A stretch of DNA of 64,000 bases from Achatina immaculata (taxonomy: Eukaryota > Mollusca > Gastropoda > Stylommatophora > Achatinidae), in contig CM019719.1 in the NCBI GenBank assembly GCA_009760885.1, positions 34,327,584 through 34,391,583 of the forward strand, in the 5' to 3' direction. Within the stretch, counting starts at the first letter, position 1; the number at the start of each line of letters is the position of its first letter. The translations under genes and the position numbers were made by a program. The notes beneath the pieces are model-generated. The model was not told where the DNA came from. It searched no databases and saw nothing but the letters and a program-made list of their open reading frames with translations. Positions 31,696 to 42,648 of the stretch are shown here, piece by piece.

Positions 31696-32756
31696 AGAAT
31701 ATTCACTTTATCACTCCGTAAAAATAGCATAATCTTACTGTGTTCACAAAATCTCACTTCATATCCTTTTTTTTTCTTTTTGTTATAAATCTCATGATAT
31801 CATCCAGTATCTTTGAATATCTTTATAACGACTCGCAGAGAAGCCTTGCTAAGAAATGTTTACTCAAATTAAAGAATTTTGTTCACGCTATTATTGAAGG
31901 CATTTTCACGTTTAAAGGAAGCTGATTTGCGCCCCCCCCCCTCCCTTCCCCTCGACCCTCTCTCATGCAGAAGAAGAACTACTTAAATTGGCTATTGAGA
32001 TTTTCATCTTAAAAAAAATCATCCTTAAACATCAATAAAACATGGAGATAGAACTGTTTCCCGAAAACTAGTGATGTTCTTCCAGGCGGAATGTACAAGT
32101 ATTATTGCGGTCCGGTGGCCCCGCCACGTTTTCCGAGCATCGAAGGCGAGGCCCATTTATTATTCTGTAAGATCTGATAGTCAGATTTGCAACTGGGTTA
32201 AAGAATGTTTCCAGTCGGTCACCCCCCCCCCCCCCGGGCATGTTAAACATGACATGTGAAATTTAGGTAGCACAAATGTGCCCCAAAAGGTGAAAGTGTA
32301 CAGTATTTCTGTAGCTATTTTTGGTACAAATACCCTCACAGTTTGAAGTGATGGAATTCTCTTGGCAAAGATGTTTTTCTGCGCATGCGTGAAAGCCGGT
32401 TTTTTTAGACAAATTGAAGGGGTTAAATTTCCAAGTCTGTGGGGTTTTTTTTTTTTTGCATTTTGAGAATTCAAATTGGCGGAACAAGAGAACATTTAAA
32501 TATTTGTGATAAAAAATTATACACTTATCCGTAGGTCCCTCCCTCTTTTCTTTTTTCGTTTTAAATGTGAAGATTGCTAATTTTTAATCTGGGACTTAAT
32601 TTTCACGTCAATTCTCCAAGTTTTGCAGTTATTGTGCAACTCTCTAAATTACTTATCGTTCGTTGTTCTTACAAGTTTTCACATTTATTTTATCTTTCAC
32701 AATGTTTCGGTTAGTATACGTTTCTGGAGTCCCTTTCCTTTGTTTGGGTTCTATAT
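31696..32756. other. No recognisable gene
   Basis: About 1 kb of AT-rich sequence with C homopolymers near 31932 and 32222-32236. Overlapping frames of 60-104 codons at 32068-32495 have no motif. I call nothing. Confidence 0.4.
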
Positions 32757-33036
32757 GTGAATGTGTGTATGTCTGTGTGTCTATATGTCTATATGTGCGT
32801 GTGTCCGCATCATTCTATTAGTGTATCTGTATGTCTGTGTGTATATCTGTACAACTATATGTCTGTTTGTGTATATCTGTACAACTATGTCTGTTTGTGT
32901 ATATCTGTACAACTATGTCTGTTTGTGTATATCTGTACAACTATGTCTGTTTGTGTGTAATATCTGTACAACCACATGTCTGTTTGTGTAATATCTGTAC
33001 AACTATATATCTGTTTGTGTGTATATCTGTACAGCT
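32757..33036. repeat. 28-bp minisatellite in TG-rich sequence
   Basis: About eight units of 28 bp (ATATCTGTACAACTATGTCT then GTTTGTGT) follow a more irregular TGTGTCTATATG start. The array is cut on the right by a LINE-B insertion, and similar TG-rich text resumes at about 33502. Confidence 0.93.
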
Positions 33037-33510
33037 GTATGAATGTTAGAAAACGAGTCCTAAAATGCTATATTGAACCTATCTTGTTATATGGAAGTGA
33101 ATCATGGACAATAGGCAAGTCTGCACAAAAATCATTGGAAGCAGCAGAAATGTGGTTTATTAGAAGAATGTTGCGAATCCCCTGTACAGCAAAAATAACT
33201 AATGAAGAATGTAGGAGAAGAGCTGGAGAGACAAAAAAACCTTGTCAAAAAGATAAGAGAGAGACAATGTACTTTCATAGGACACGCAATGAGAAGAGGG
33301 GGCATTGAAAATATTATAACAACAGGAAAAATAGAAGGAAGAAGATCAAGAGGAAGACCAAGAGAAATGATACTGGACAGTCTGACGGGATGGTGTGAGA
33401 GGAGATCACCAACTGAGCTGATGGCCTGTATGAAGGATCGCGTACTCTGGAGAAGCATAATAGCCAACGCCAGTTGGCACGGCACATGATGACGATGATG
33501 ATGTATGAAT
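33037..33510 (+). mobile_element. LINE-B copy 2, with probable target-site duplication
   Basis: Covers the segment from NVRKRVLKCYIEPILLYG through EMWFIRRMLRIPCTAKI, with the frame change at A7, then IRERQCTFIGHAMRRGGIEN, GRRSRGRPREMILD and SIIANASWHGT plus the (GAT)n tail. TGTATGAATGT occurs at both ends (33037-33047 and about 33502-33512). At the 5' end it overlaps the element's own ATGAATGTTAG, a microhomology junction typical of 5'-truncated target-primed insertion. It is nearly identical to the copy at 2.4 kb. Confidence 0.92.
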
Positions 33511-33865
33511 GTCTATATTTATGTCTGTATACTTGCGACTGTTTGCGTACTGCCTCTGTTTATTCGCTTGCGTGTCTCTATATGTATACACATTTGAATA
33601 AATGATTATGTATATTATGTGTGCATGCTTGTATGCTTGTGTCCGCATTATCTGCTTGTCTATACATTTATGAATGTGTATGTTCAATTGCCTCGACATT
33701 AAGCTTAGCTTTCCTTAACCCCACACACAGTATTTCGTCAATTTACTTTTATTTCCTCTACATATTTTTGATCCAAATGTTGAAGGATTCGGGGCCTTAC
33801 TCCTCTTACAAAGCAAGATCATGATGATGATGATAACGATAATGATAATGATAATTTTGCAGTAT
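33511..33865. other. No recognisable gene
   Basis: TG/TA-rich sequence continuing the interrupted microsatellite, then unique sequence and a GAT/AAT-rich patch at 33822-33858. Confidence 0.45.
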
Positions 33866-34500
33866 AAAACTAAACGGAACTATTCTAAGGCAGGTGCAGA
33901 AATTAAAGTACCTTGGAGCAGTAAAAACTTCAGATGGGAAATGCAGAACAGAAATTAGGAACAGAATAGGCCAAGCAAAGACTGCATTTCAGAGAATAAG
34001 GAGCATATTAACCAACACGTCCTTATCAATTAATGTTAGAAAACAAGTCCTAAAATGCTATATTGAACCTGTCTTGTTATATGGAAACAAATCATGGACA
34101 ATAGGCAGGTCTGCACAAAAATCATTGGAAGCAGCAGAAATGTGGTTTATTAGAAGAATGTTACAAATCCCCTGGACAGCAAAAATAACTAATGAAGAAT
34201 GTATGAGAAGAGCTGGAGAGACAAAAAAACCTTGTCAAAAAGATAAGAGAGAGACAATGTACTTTCATAGGACATGCAATGAGAAGAGAGGGCATTGAAA
34301 ATATTATAACAACAGGAAAAATAGAAGGAAGAAGATCAAGAGGAAGACCAAGAGAAGTGATAGTGGACAGACTGAAGGGATGGTGTGAGAGGAGATCACC
34401 AACTGAGCTGATGGCCTGTATGAAGGATCGGATACTCTGGAGAAGCATAATAGCCAACGCCAGTCGGCACGGCACATGATGATGATGATGATGATGATGA
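33866..34500 (+). mobile_element. LINE-B copy 3, longest
   Basis: An open frame of 134 codons reads QKLKYLGAVKTSDGKC, EIRNRIGQAKTAFQRI, LKCYIEPVLLYGNKSW and EMWFIRRMLQIPWTAKI. After an A7 run the continuation IRERQCTFIGHAMRREG, GRRSRGRPREVIVD and SIIANASRHGT lies in the other frame. The YLGA block places the 5' end just downstream of the reverse transcriptase core. It ends in (GAT)n, and AATGATAATG-like sequence flanks both sides. Confidence 0.92.
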
Positions 34501-34984
34501 ATGATAATGGTAATGATAGTGGTAACAGAATGCAGTTCTCTTTTTGGTCTTCAAAGCCTATAAAACTAATAATTCGATGATCTCTGACCCAGATTCAAAT
34601 CAAGGATACGTATTAATTGTTCTTATATCAGGGATTTGGTTAGTAAGTTTGTTGTTTGCTAAGGATTTTGTTTCACGGCCTATACGTTAGCTATAATTTC
34701 TTGGAAGTGTGTTATAGACTTGACTGGCTACAGTTATCGCAAGAATACAACTGGTTTGTTGTGAGTAGGTACATGACTGATTATGACTCGTTGTGACCTC
34801 AGCCGTTATATAGTTGGCTATGGCCAGAGTATTGACATGAATGAACACTGCTGAGATATAGACATGGCTGGATACGATTTGCATTAGGATATGACTGTCT
34901 ATAGCTGGGGTAGGGACATGACTGGATATGCTTCGGACTGGGGCATGGTTGGATATGGCTGAGGTTGGTGTTTGACCATAGTAC
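34501..34984. repeat. Degenerate ancestral repeat of the 32-bp array
   Basis: 34501-34700 shows nothing recognisable. 34700-34984 contains irregular ATGACTGGATATGGCTGGGG-type words, and similar words follow the array at 35660-35850. They look like an older version of the homogenised 32-bp satellite between them. Confidence 0.6.
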
Positions 34985-35665
34985 TTACACGAGAGATGCT
35001 ATGGTTGGGATAGTACTTTCATGAGAGTTGCTATGGTTGGGATAGTTCTTACATGAGAGTTGCTATGGCTGGGGTAGTACTTACATGAGAGTTGCTATGG
35101 TTGGGATAGTTCTTACATGAGAGTTGCTATGGCTGGGATAATACTTACACGAGAGTTGCTTTGGTTGGGATAGTACTTTCATGAGAGTTGCTATGGTTGG
35201 GATAGTACTTACATGAGAGTTGCTATGGTTGGGATAGTTCTTACATGAGAGTTGCTATGGTTGGGACAGTTCTTACATGAGAGTTGCTATGGTTGGGATA
35301 GTACTTACATGAGAGTTGCTATGGTTGGGATAGTACTTACATGAGAGTTGCTATGGTTGGGATAGTACTTACATGAGAGTTGCTATGGTTGGGATAGTAC
35401 TTACATGAGAGTTGCTATGGTTGGTATAGTACTTACATGAGAGTTGCTATGGTTGGGATAGTACTTACATGAGAGTTGCTATGGTTGGGATAGTACTTAC
35501 ATGAGAGTTGCTATGGTTGGGATAGTACTTACATGAGAGTTGCTATGGTTGGGGTAGTACTTACATGAGAGTTGCTATGGTTGGGGTAGTACTTACATGA
35601 GAGTTGCTATGGTTGGGGTAGTACTTACATGAGAGTTGCTATAGTTGGGATAGAGACTTCACTGA
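34985..35665. repeat. 32-bp satellite, highly homogeneous
   Basis: About twenty-one units of 32 bp contain TTACATGAGAGTTGCTATGG and TTGGGATAGTAC. Subtypes are spatially clustered: GATAGTTC at the left, GATAGTAC in the middle and GGGTAGTAC at the right. That pattern fits stepwise local duplication. Confidence 0.97.
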
Positions 35666-36224
35666 CTATGGTCAAAATAAACACCGGACTGTCTGTTTCT
35701 GTGGCGGCTAACTTAAGACTGGCTATGGCTGAGGTATAGACTTGACTTACAGTGGCTGGTTTATGGACTTGACTGACTGTGGCTGCGGTGGGGACAGAAT
35801 GTAGTTAGCATAGTGACTTTCCTGACTATAACTGGAATACAGACTTCTCAGGCTACGGTTTGACTACATGAAACGGTTTCTCTTCCCTTGCTACAACTCA
35901 CAGTTCCTCTCCAGGAAGCGCAAGACATCATAGCATGCACCTGTTATCAAAAAATGCCCGCGCCCATGCGCAGTAGAAAGCCAGCCCCGCGGTTAAATTA
36001 TGACGGATTAGATAAAAGTACGGATAATCATGGCAGGTATGTCACAACACGGTGCGCGTATATTAATTATGAAACTAATATTTCATCGTTTGCATGATAA
36101 GAGGCCGTTTCGGCTGTGAAGAAAGCAAGAGACATTATACGTGTGTGTAGGAATATGTGGATGTGTGTGTGTGCATGCGTGCATAAATCCGCGCTGAAAC
36201 ATGAAGTAAGCCTTCCGTAAAACA
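35666..36224. other. No recognisable gene
   Basis: The first 180 bases are degenerate relatives of the 32-bp array. The rest is unique, with a TG-rich patch near 36140-36175. Confidence 0.45.
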
Positions 36225-36565
36225 CCTAGAGTAAAATTCAGTAAAATTCACAGAGTTACCATCTCAGTAAAATTCCTAGAGTTACCATCTCAGTAAAATT
36301 CATAGAGTTCACCATCTCAGTAAACATCATAGATTTCACCATCTCGGTAAAACACCTAGAGTTCACCATCTCAGTAAAATAGAGTTCGCCATCTCAGTAA
36401 AATAGAGTTCGCCATCTCAGTAAACTTCATAGATTTCACCATCTCAGTAAAACATCTTGAGTTCACCATCTCAGTAAAATACCTAGAATTCACCAGCTCA
36501 GTACAGCACCTAGATTTCAGCATTTCAGTAAAATACCTAGTGCTCACCATCTCAGTAGAAAGGAC
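36225..36565. repeat. 21-28 bp degenerate minisatellite
   Basis: About thirteen irregular units share CACCATCTCAGTAAAA followed by CCTAGAGTT or a deleted form ATAGAGTTCG. Unit length varies from 21 to 28 bp. Confidence 0.9.
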
Positions 36566-37084
36566 AGATTATCTTTATTATTTGGCATGTAGCTCATTTT
36601 GAGCAAATATGAAAAGACTAGGAAAGAATGTATTGTGCACTTCACATCCTCTATATTTTGGCTGTAATGTTTCTATCTCTCTTCATGCATGAATGCTACT
36701 TACAAGGGCTACTGTTAACAAGAAGAGAAATGGAGATGGAGGTAAAACTGGTACTAGTAATAAAGGCAGACAGAGGTGTAAGGTTCAGTATTACATAGAG
36801 ATAGAAAAGATAAGGGCAGGAGGATGAGCATTGTGTAAATGTAGAGCATACAATCAATCCAATATTTCAGCAACATGCCTTTGTCAAGGATTTATATTGC
36901 CCTTGACACGGGCATATACCGCTGACTAGAACAGTTGCAGTCAGTGCCAAGCTGCTTTTGAAATTACCTAAGCTTTGCAGCTTGTGCTCTGGTTGCAATA
37001 TCCAGAGTCGATATCATGTACCATATGCAGGTGTGACAACCGCTTGTCTTTCTTTTATGCTTGGATTATGATGTAATGGGGGGG
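36566..37084. other. No recognisable gene
   Basis: Unique sequence with a G homopolymer near 37078-37087. I see nothing else. Confidence 0.4.
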
Positions 37085-37180
37085 GGGCTGGAGTAACCAA
37101 GTGGTTAGTGGACTTATAGCTAATCGAGAAGGTCCGAGCTTCGATCTCAGTCGGAGGAACACGAGTAACTACTGCTTTAT
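37085..37180 (+). mobile_element. tRNA-like SINE head
   Basis: GTAACCAAGTGGTTAGTGGA is A-box-like and AAGGTCCGAGCTTCGATCTC is B-box-like, about 45 bases downstream. No acceptor-stem pairing is evident, so this is a SINE head and not a tRNA gene. The body is not traceable. Confidence 0.5.
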
Positions 37181-37204
37181 AAATAGATATTCTGCTCATC
37201 TTGA

Positions 37205-37375
37205 GGAAAGAACTTTCGCAAAACTGACAACATTACACTCTAAGTAAAACTGACAACATTACACTCTAAGTAAAACTAACAACATCACACTCTAAGTAAA
37301 ACTGACAACATCACACTCTAAGTAAAACTGACATCACACTCTAGGTAAAACTGACATCATACTCTAGATCAACTA
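37205..37375. repeat. 26-bp minisatellite
   Basis: About seven units of 26 bp, or shorter deleted forms, contain AAACTGACAACATCACACTC followed by TAAGT. Confidence 0.93.
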
Positions 37376-37389
37376 CAAGTAAAGGGAAA

Positions 37390-37545
37390 TGTGGTCACTA
37401 AAGTAGCAATACGGAAAGACAACATAGAAGAGGATATAAAAGAAATTGGTGTCACCAACTGGGGAGAGATTAGGAACAGAGAGGAATGACGGCGAACTAC
37501 ATCTGCAACAATGGGCCTTAATGGTTCGGAAAGCTAAAGAAGAAG
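37390..37545 (+). mobile_element. LINE-D 3' tail
   Basis: Matches 49810-49935 of the LINE-D copy: AGACAACATAGAAGA, GGTGTCACCAACTGG, GGCGAACTACATCTGCA and CTTTAATGG-like with GGAAAGCT. Encodes remnants of the NIEEDIKGIGVTNW and RRTL.AAM segments. A GAA/GAT run follows immediately. Confidence 0.85.
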
Positions 37546-37705
37546 AAGACGAAGATGATGATGATGATGATGATGATGATGAAGAACAACAACAACAAGA
37601 AGAACAAGAAGAAGAAGAAAGAAAGAAAGAAAGAAAGAAAAAGAAATAAAGAATAATAAGAAGATGATGAAAGACAGAAAGAAAGAAAGAAAGAAGAAGA
37701 AGGTA
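37546..37705. repeat. (GAA/GAT/AAC)n microsatellite at LINE-D tail
   Basis: GAAGAAGAAGACGAAGATGA, then (GAT)n, (AAC)n, (GAA)n and (GAAA)n patches. Opposite-strand frames rich in F, S and H are artefacts. Confidence 0.95.
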
Positions 37706-38104
37706 ACAATATGCCTCAGTAGCAAGAAAAACTTCTAATTTTACCTTCATCGTGTGGTATAAGGTTGGACTTTAAGAACTTTCAGCCATAGTAGGAGAGA
37801 GCTTTCCTCTTGCCACATTTTATCATGTGACTCGACCTATTCAGGAAGTGACTCGATTATGTTCTGCGACTTGTTCATATAACCATATCGCCTAAGCTTT
37901 AAACCAAGACGCCATCTTAAAGTCAGTTTCTCAAGACCTATATTGGTTTGCTCAGCACAGACTCGTCGTACACCTTGTCAAATTATGACGGGTTTCATTT
38001 AGACAAGCAGGAGTGGCCGATAGTCTGCTGAAGATAGAAGCACAACACCGCAGTAATGCAAGGGAAGACTTCATAAAAAGCATCAATACGTCTTTTCTTC
38101 TTAT
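37706..38104. other. No recognisable gene
   Basis: Unique sequence ending in a TTC run that leads into DR1. I see nothing else. Confidence 0.4.
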
Positions 38105-38940
38105 TCTTCTTCTTCTTCTTTTACCTCCCTGAACTTCGAGCTGGTGTTCTTTTGCAGCTAATAGGTTGAAGATGTTGAGGTCTAGCACCGTGTCGGATAG
38201 GGAGCTCTTTATGACGAATATTTTTGTTTCCAGTTCCTGAGTAAGCAATAGTTCTTTAGCATACTTCAATGTCGTGTCACCGTCCTGGTAACGTCGTGTC
38301 ATCGTCATGTCACCGTCACATCGCCGTTATGTCATCGTCATGCCACCGTCATATCGCCGTTATGTCATCGTCATGTCACCGTCATCGTCATGTCACCGTC
38401 ATATCGCCGTTATGTCATCGTCATGCCACCGTCATATCTCCGTTATGTCATCGTCATGCCACCGTCATATCTCCGTTATGTCATCGTCATGCCACCGTCA
38501 TATCGCCGTTATGTCATCGTCATGTCACCGTCCTGTCAACGTCGTGTCATCGTCATGTCACCGATATGTCATCGTCATATCACCGTCCTGTCAACGTCGT
38601 GTCACTGTCCTGCCAAGGTCGTGTCACCGTCCTGTCAACGTCGTGTCATCGTCATGTCACCGATATGTCATCGTCATATCACCGTCCTGTCAACGTCGTG
38701 TCACTGTCCTGTCAACGTCGTGTCACTGTCCTGTCAACGTCGTGTCATCGTCATGTCGCCTTCATGTCATCGTTATGTCACCGTCATATGTTAGTCACGT
38801 AACGTATGTTACTGGGCGTACCACCGAAGAGGTGGGACAGGGTCTTGGACAGTTGTGGCTCGTCAGCCCTGACGCTAGCATATCACCTAAGGATAGCTGA
38901 CTGCCAAATCGATAACGTCTTCGACCGCCATTTTTTTTAA
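38105..38940 (+). mobile_element. DR1 copy 4, interrupted by a satellite
   Basis: Left part 38105-38262: TTCTTCTTC, then CTCCCTGAACTTCGAGCTGG, AGATGTTGAGG, CACCGTGTCGGATAGGG and TTCTTTAGCATACTTCAA. Right part 38796-38940: TTACTGGGCGTACC, GAGGTGGGACAGGGTCTTGG, GGCTCGTCAGCCCTGACGCT and ATAACGTCTTCGACCGCCA. The middle that should carry CACCATGGGGACCATGGCGA is replaced by the 11-bp-unit satellite. Confidence 0.8.
38263..38795. repeat. 11-bp unit satellite, grouped into 33 bp, inside DR1
   Basis: The whole stretch parses into 11-bp words: GTCATCGTCAT, GTCACCGTCAT, ATCGCCGTTAT, GTCACCGTCCT and GTCAACGTCGT. In the left half three words form a repeating 33-bp unit; in the right half other words form different groupings. 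All three plus-strand frames are open for 130-200 codons because no word contains a stop in any phase. Confidence 0.95.
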
Positions 38941-39099
38941 GCAGAGAAATCCTGTATCTACAGAGCTCTCTACCGAGGCATGACAATTTTTTTAAAAAGC
39001 GCTAAACTCATTTAAGAAGTTTTAGAAAGCTCATAAATCTTCCACGCTGACATTTACAAACGAGAGTATTGGCATCTTCATAATCCCTTTCAGAGTCCC

Positions 39100-39102
<3 letters not shown>

Positions 39103-39160
<58 letters not shown>
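39103..39160. repeat. (TA)n microsatellite
   Basis: Pure TA run of about 29 repeats. Confidence 0.98.
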
Positions 39161-39163
<3 letters not shown>

Positions 39164-39668
39164 GTGTGTCTATGCAGGTACTTTACATCTTCAATGTTAT
39201 TGTTATTTGATTAATCAGATTTGGTGACAGTATTAATGCACGTGTTAAGTATTTGTTTTAGAAAGATCTTTCTGTATTCGTGCATTGAAACGCTAAACGA
39301 GAACACGTTTGAAATAAACTCAGTACTTCAGCTCCCTGTTGTTTGCACTATTGGAAAACTAAAAAAAAAAAAGATCTTTCCATTCTAAACGCAGGTTAAT
39401 TTTGTCTAGGTTATTTTTTAACCTAGGAAAGTTTCGGATATCCCCTGAGGTATGAGAGAGTCTGAAAGAGTTGGAATTTAAACACAAGAATTTACGACGG
39501 TTGAGATACTGCAGACTATGCGCCAGGGAATCGAATGTAGCCTACAGCACAGAGAAAGTCTGAGGTATTTCCAGTATTCATTCAAGTAAAATAGACAAAC
39601 TTTTATTATAAGGGTTCTCAAACGATTGCGTTATTTCCTATATTTCCATATGCATGGTTTCGTTGAAA
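39161..39668. other. No recognisable gene
   Basis: AT-rich unique sequence. I see nothing. Confidence 0.4.
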
Positions 39669-39795
39669 GGGTACATAATGGGACAAAGAAAGAAAGGAAG
39701 ACCAAGGCGAAGATGACTGCAAGACCACGTTGATAATCTCCAAAATGGATGCATCAGCAAGGGGAGGACGTGCAAATGACTGAATGAGTGGTTTC
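39669..39795 (+). mobile_element. LINE-A extreme 3' fragment
   Basis: GGGTACATAATGGGACAAAG, then GGAAGACCAAGGCGAAGATG, CTGCAAGACCACGTTGATAA and GCAAATGACTGAATGAG. It corresponds to the YIMGKRKRGRPKRRWLQD to GHAKE region with an internal deletion. Only about 125 bp are retained. Confidence 0.85.
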
Positions 39796-41494
39796 GTTAT
39801 TCCTTAAAGGAGAGAAACAGAAGCAGTCATACAGAATGGTGCAAAGGTTCGAAGGTTAAAATTCACACTACGGCGTCATAGCATTCAGGACAGGCCAGCA
39901 TATACTATGTCGCAGCATTCATCCACGTGTACGTGTGCTAATAGTTCCCATCAAGTGTTAGTTCTCTACGATGCGTTTTCTGCCATACGGTTCAGATTTC
40001 CTGCCAGTGCCTTTAATTTGTCCTAGCTCCAGCACTCTCTTCACAGTTACACCTGTTCTTCCATCACCACTCTTTATTATCCCGCGGGATTTCCAACACA
40101 GCCTTACCAATGTCCCACTTGTCCATTCTCAGTCCGCCATTTATTTCGGCTTGTCCAGTAAGCCTTATATGCCACTTCATTGCCTTTGCTCCCCCGCGCA
40201 GAATGGTGCAAATGAAGGCTCAAGTTACAACTAAATGTCTCATCTTGTGACATGTTTGCTGGGATGGTTTGGCTGTGACGGATCTCAAGGTTTTTGTACA
40301 GTCCTCTGCCCTTCCCTTTACGGTGAGCCCGGTAAAGCTGATTCCTGATCATCTCCTGACATTGCCCACTCTTACCCTACAGACAAATATAAAGACAGTG
40401 TCAATGATCTAAATCCCTGACCCTAGAGAAAAATATAAAGACACTGTCAATATTCTAAAGCCCCAAAGAAGCAGAAACCTATAGAACAATGTAAATACAT
40501 TCCGGGATAGATATCACAAGAAACGTAAGTCGACCCGATGCCATGGCGTAGCTTATTATACATATTATGATATATTTACATTTATTTCCCACACAGATGA
40601 AATACTGAGATTTTCCGCCCTCACACAAAGGAAGAAAGTATATCTTTCTGTTCAACAACAAAAAAGAAGAAAAGTAACGGCGGTGTCCTAAAGATTTCTG
40701 AGACACCAGGCCAGTAATCCTCGGGTCAGACAAGGGCGGAGCCAACTTTTTACTATGTCAGCCCAGGGCAGGGCTACCGAAGAGGAACCTCATCTGCTGG
40801 ATGTTTTATATTCTTCTAAGAACACTCCACGAAACCGGAGACTCGTATACACTGGGAGCTCTGTTCGAGAGTTGCAGCGATCCATCTTCCCTCTTTCTGC
40901 CCCACTTACCCCCCCCCCCAAACCGCCATTCTTCCCTTTCCTAATAGCTTATTTCTTACCCCTGGTTTTGGGAGCAGCCTTTTTGCCAGTTTCTCAGACT
41001 ATGCAACTTTAGGGAGTGATGTAATGCGCTTTAGAACTGTTTTATTGTACCATACAACAACACCACACATCGTAGATGTAACATTAACAAAACCACAGGG
41101 GAAATAATTAAATTTAAAGCAGAAACAATAAAACAAATGGGAGGTAACAAGAAGACGTTTTCCTCCATTCAGTCAAGTAAAATAGAGAAATTAAGAGCCT
41201 TTGTTACAAGGACTCTCAAATCTGTCCGCTGTCTGCTTCGTTTCCACATTTTTCAGGCAGAAATAATGAAATCTTCGGGCTACGCGAGATAGCACAGGAT
41301 AATGCCGCTATACACATGACAGAAAATGACTACGGCGTGGTGATTAAAGAGTTAAATAACTGATTGGTTCTGAGCATTGTGAGGATAAAAAAAAATGATT
41401 TTCATTTCTAAGTAAATGAAATCCTCCATAATATTTAACCCAGTAGAAAAGAGAAAGTTATCTCCCTTGAAAGCGTGAAAGGACTTAGCGAAGT
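39796..41494. other. Long stretch without recognisable gene
   Basis: About 1.7 kb of mixed sequence. Frames at 39971-40234 (+), 40104-40352 (-), 40479-40745 (-) and 40755-41012 (+) were read and show no family motif. Two copies of a roughly 58-bp unit (AATATAAAGACA, TCAATGATCTAAA/TCAATATTCTAAA) occur at 40383-40460. Confidence 0.4.
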
Positions 41495-41622
41495 GTAGAA
41501 TTTTATAATGCTATACATATTTTGCCATTTCTTTCAGTAGAATTTTAGAATGCTATACATATTTTGCCATTTCTTTCGGTAGAATTTTAGAATGCTATAC
41601 ATATTTTGCCATTTCTTTCAGT
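41495..41622. repeat. 42-bp repeat, three copies
   Basis: Units contain TAGAATTTTAGAATGCTATA and ATTTTGCCATTTCTTTC. The sequence changes abruptly after the third copy. Confidence 0.9.
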
Positions 41623-41864
41623 ATCATCAGGACGCACCAGGCACATATCAATTTTCTGTATTCAAAACGTCATCAGCCAAACGTTCACCTTCATTACTAC
41701 AGTTTCTCTTTTTTTTTCTCTTTTCTCTCTGGTTCTTTTCAATAGTTTCAACGTTCATATTTCCTTCCAATCTTTTTCTCTTGGAGATTTCTAACAAGGA
41801 ATACCTTCTCTTCTGCTTCGCTTCTTGATAAACATTTAGTCTGTTAAAATGTTTCTGATCGCTT

Positions 41865-41975
41865 GTATTGATCCATATGATTTCTGGATAGCTTGTATTT
41901 GATTCACCTGATATCTGGATAGCTTGTATTTGATTCACCTGATTTCTAGATAGCTTGTGTTTGATTCACCTGATT
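41865..41975. repeat. 31-bp repeat, about three copies
   Basis: Units contain ATTTCTGGATAGCTTGTATT and TGATTCACCTG. 41623-41864 is AT-rich and unassigned. Confidence 0.88.
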
Positions 41976-42069
41976 TCATAGTTGACGTTATTAATTGTCC
42001 CTTCTGTTGGTAATTTACAGATATTTTTTGTGGACTGTTCTGAAGAAACCAAATAAATGATAATACTGT

Positions 42070-42300
42070 GCAAAGTGGTGTAGCGGTTAGTGCCCTCACC
42101 TGTCGATCAGAAGGTCCCTGGTTCGACTTCGCTCCAGATGAATTTTCTTCGGGTCGATAATCATTGGGGTCTACCCAGCCTAAAAAAAAAACAAACAAAC
42201 AAAAACAAAAAAAACTGGGTACCTATGGGTTTCCCTATGAACGCAAAGACAGCGAGGACAGGTATCCCTACGTCAAATGCTGTAGTGGCATAGAAATGTG
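42070..42300 (+). mobile_element. tRNA-derived SINE
   Basis: AGTGGTGTAGCGGTTAGTGC is A-box-like and CCTGGTTCGACTTCGC carries a B-box about 50 bases later. The body runs through GGGTCGATAATCATTGGGGT, an A-rich segment at 42182-42213, and TATCCCTACGTCAAATGCTG. The head resembles other group-T SINEs, but the body differs. Confidence 0.62.
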
Positions 42301-42599
42301 AATACACTAACACTTCACACCCCAACTACCGCATGCAAATACCGCAGGACGTAGAGATTTTTCAGAGCCTCTTTAAGTTTTTGTGCCGTATTTTGTTTGG
42401 TTGTCTGAATCATTCGGTCTTGGGACTCGTGTAAAGGCATAATGCCCCACAATAATGGGTTGCGCATGTTCATGAAGATTATTGTCAATCATGGAATTGA
42501 AGAACTTCTGTTCTGTCTAAAACGAAGGATCCTTTCATCTGGCGTACGCTTCTCTTAATGCAACTGAAATCTTCCTCTGATTCTTCATAGCAAAATTTC

Positions 42600-42648
<49 letters not shown>

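Noticed and set aside
35000..35665. 32-bp direct repeats resembling CRISPR repeats
   Set aside because: Repeats are head-to-tail with no spacer sequence between them and no cas genes anywhere in the window.
36930..36960. CAGTCAGTGCCAA shared with 17.92 kb, considered as a dispersed repeat
   Set aside because: The match is about 13 bases and does not extend; chance or simple sequence is enough.
38269..38900. Histidine/serine/valine-rich ORFs of 134-197 codons
   Set aside because: Products of the 11-bp-unit satellite; three frames open at once.
42078..42145. Possible functional tRNA gene
   Set aside because: Promoter boxes only; same argument as for other SINE heads in the window.
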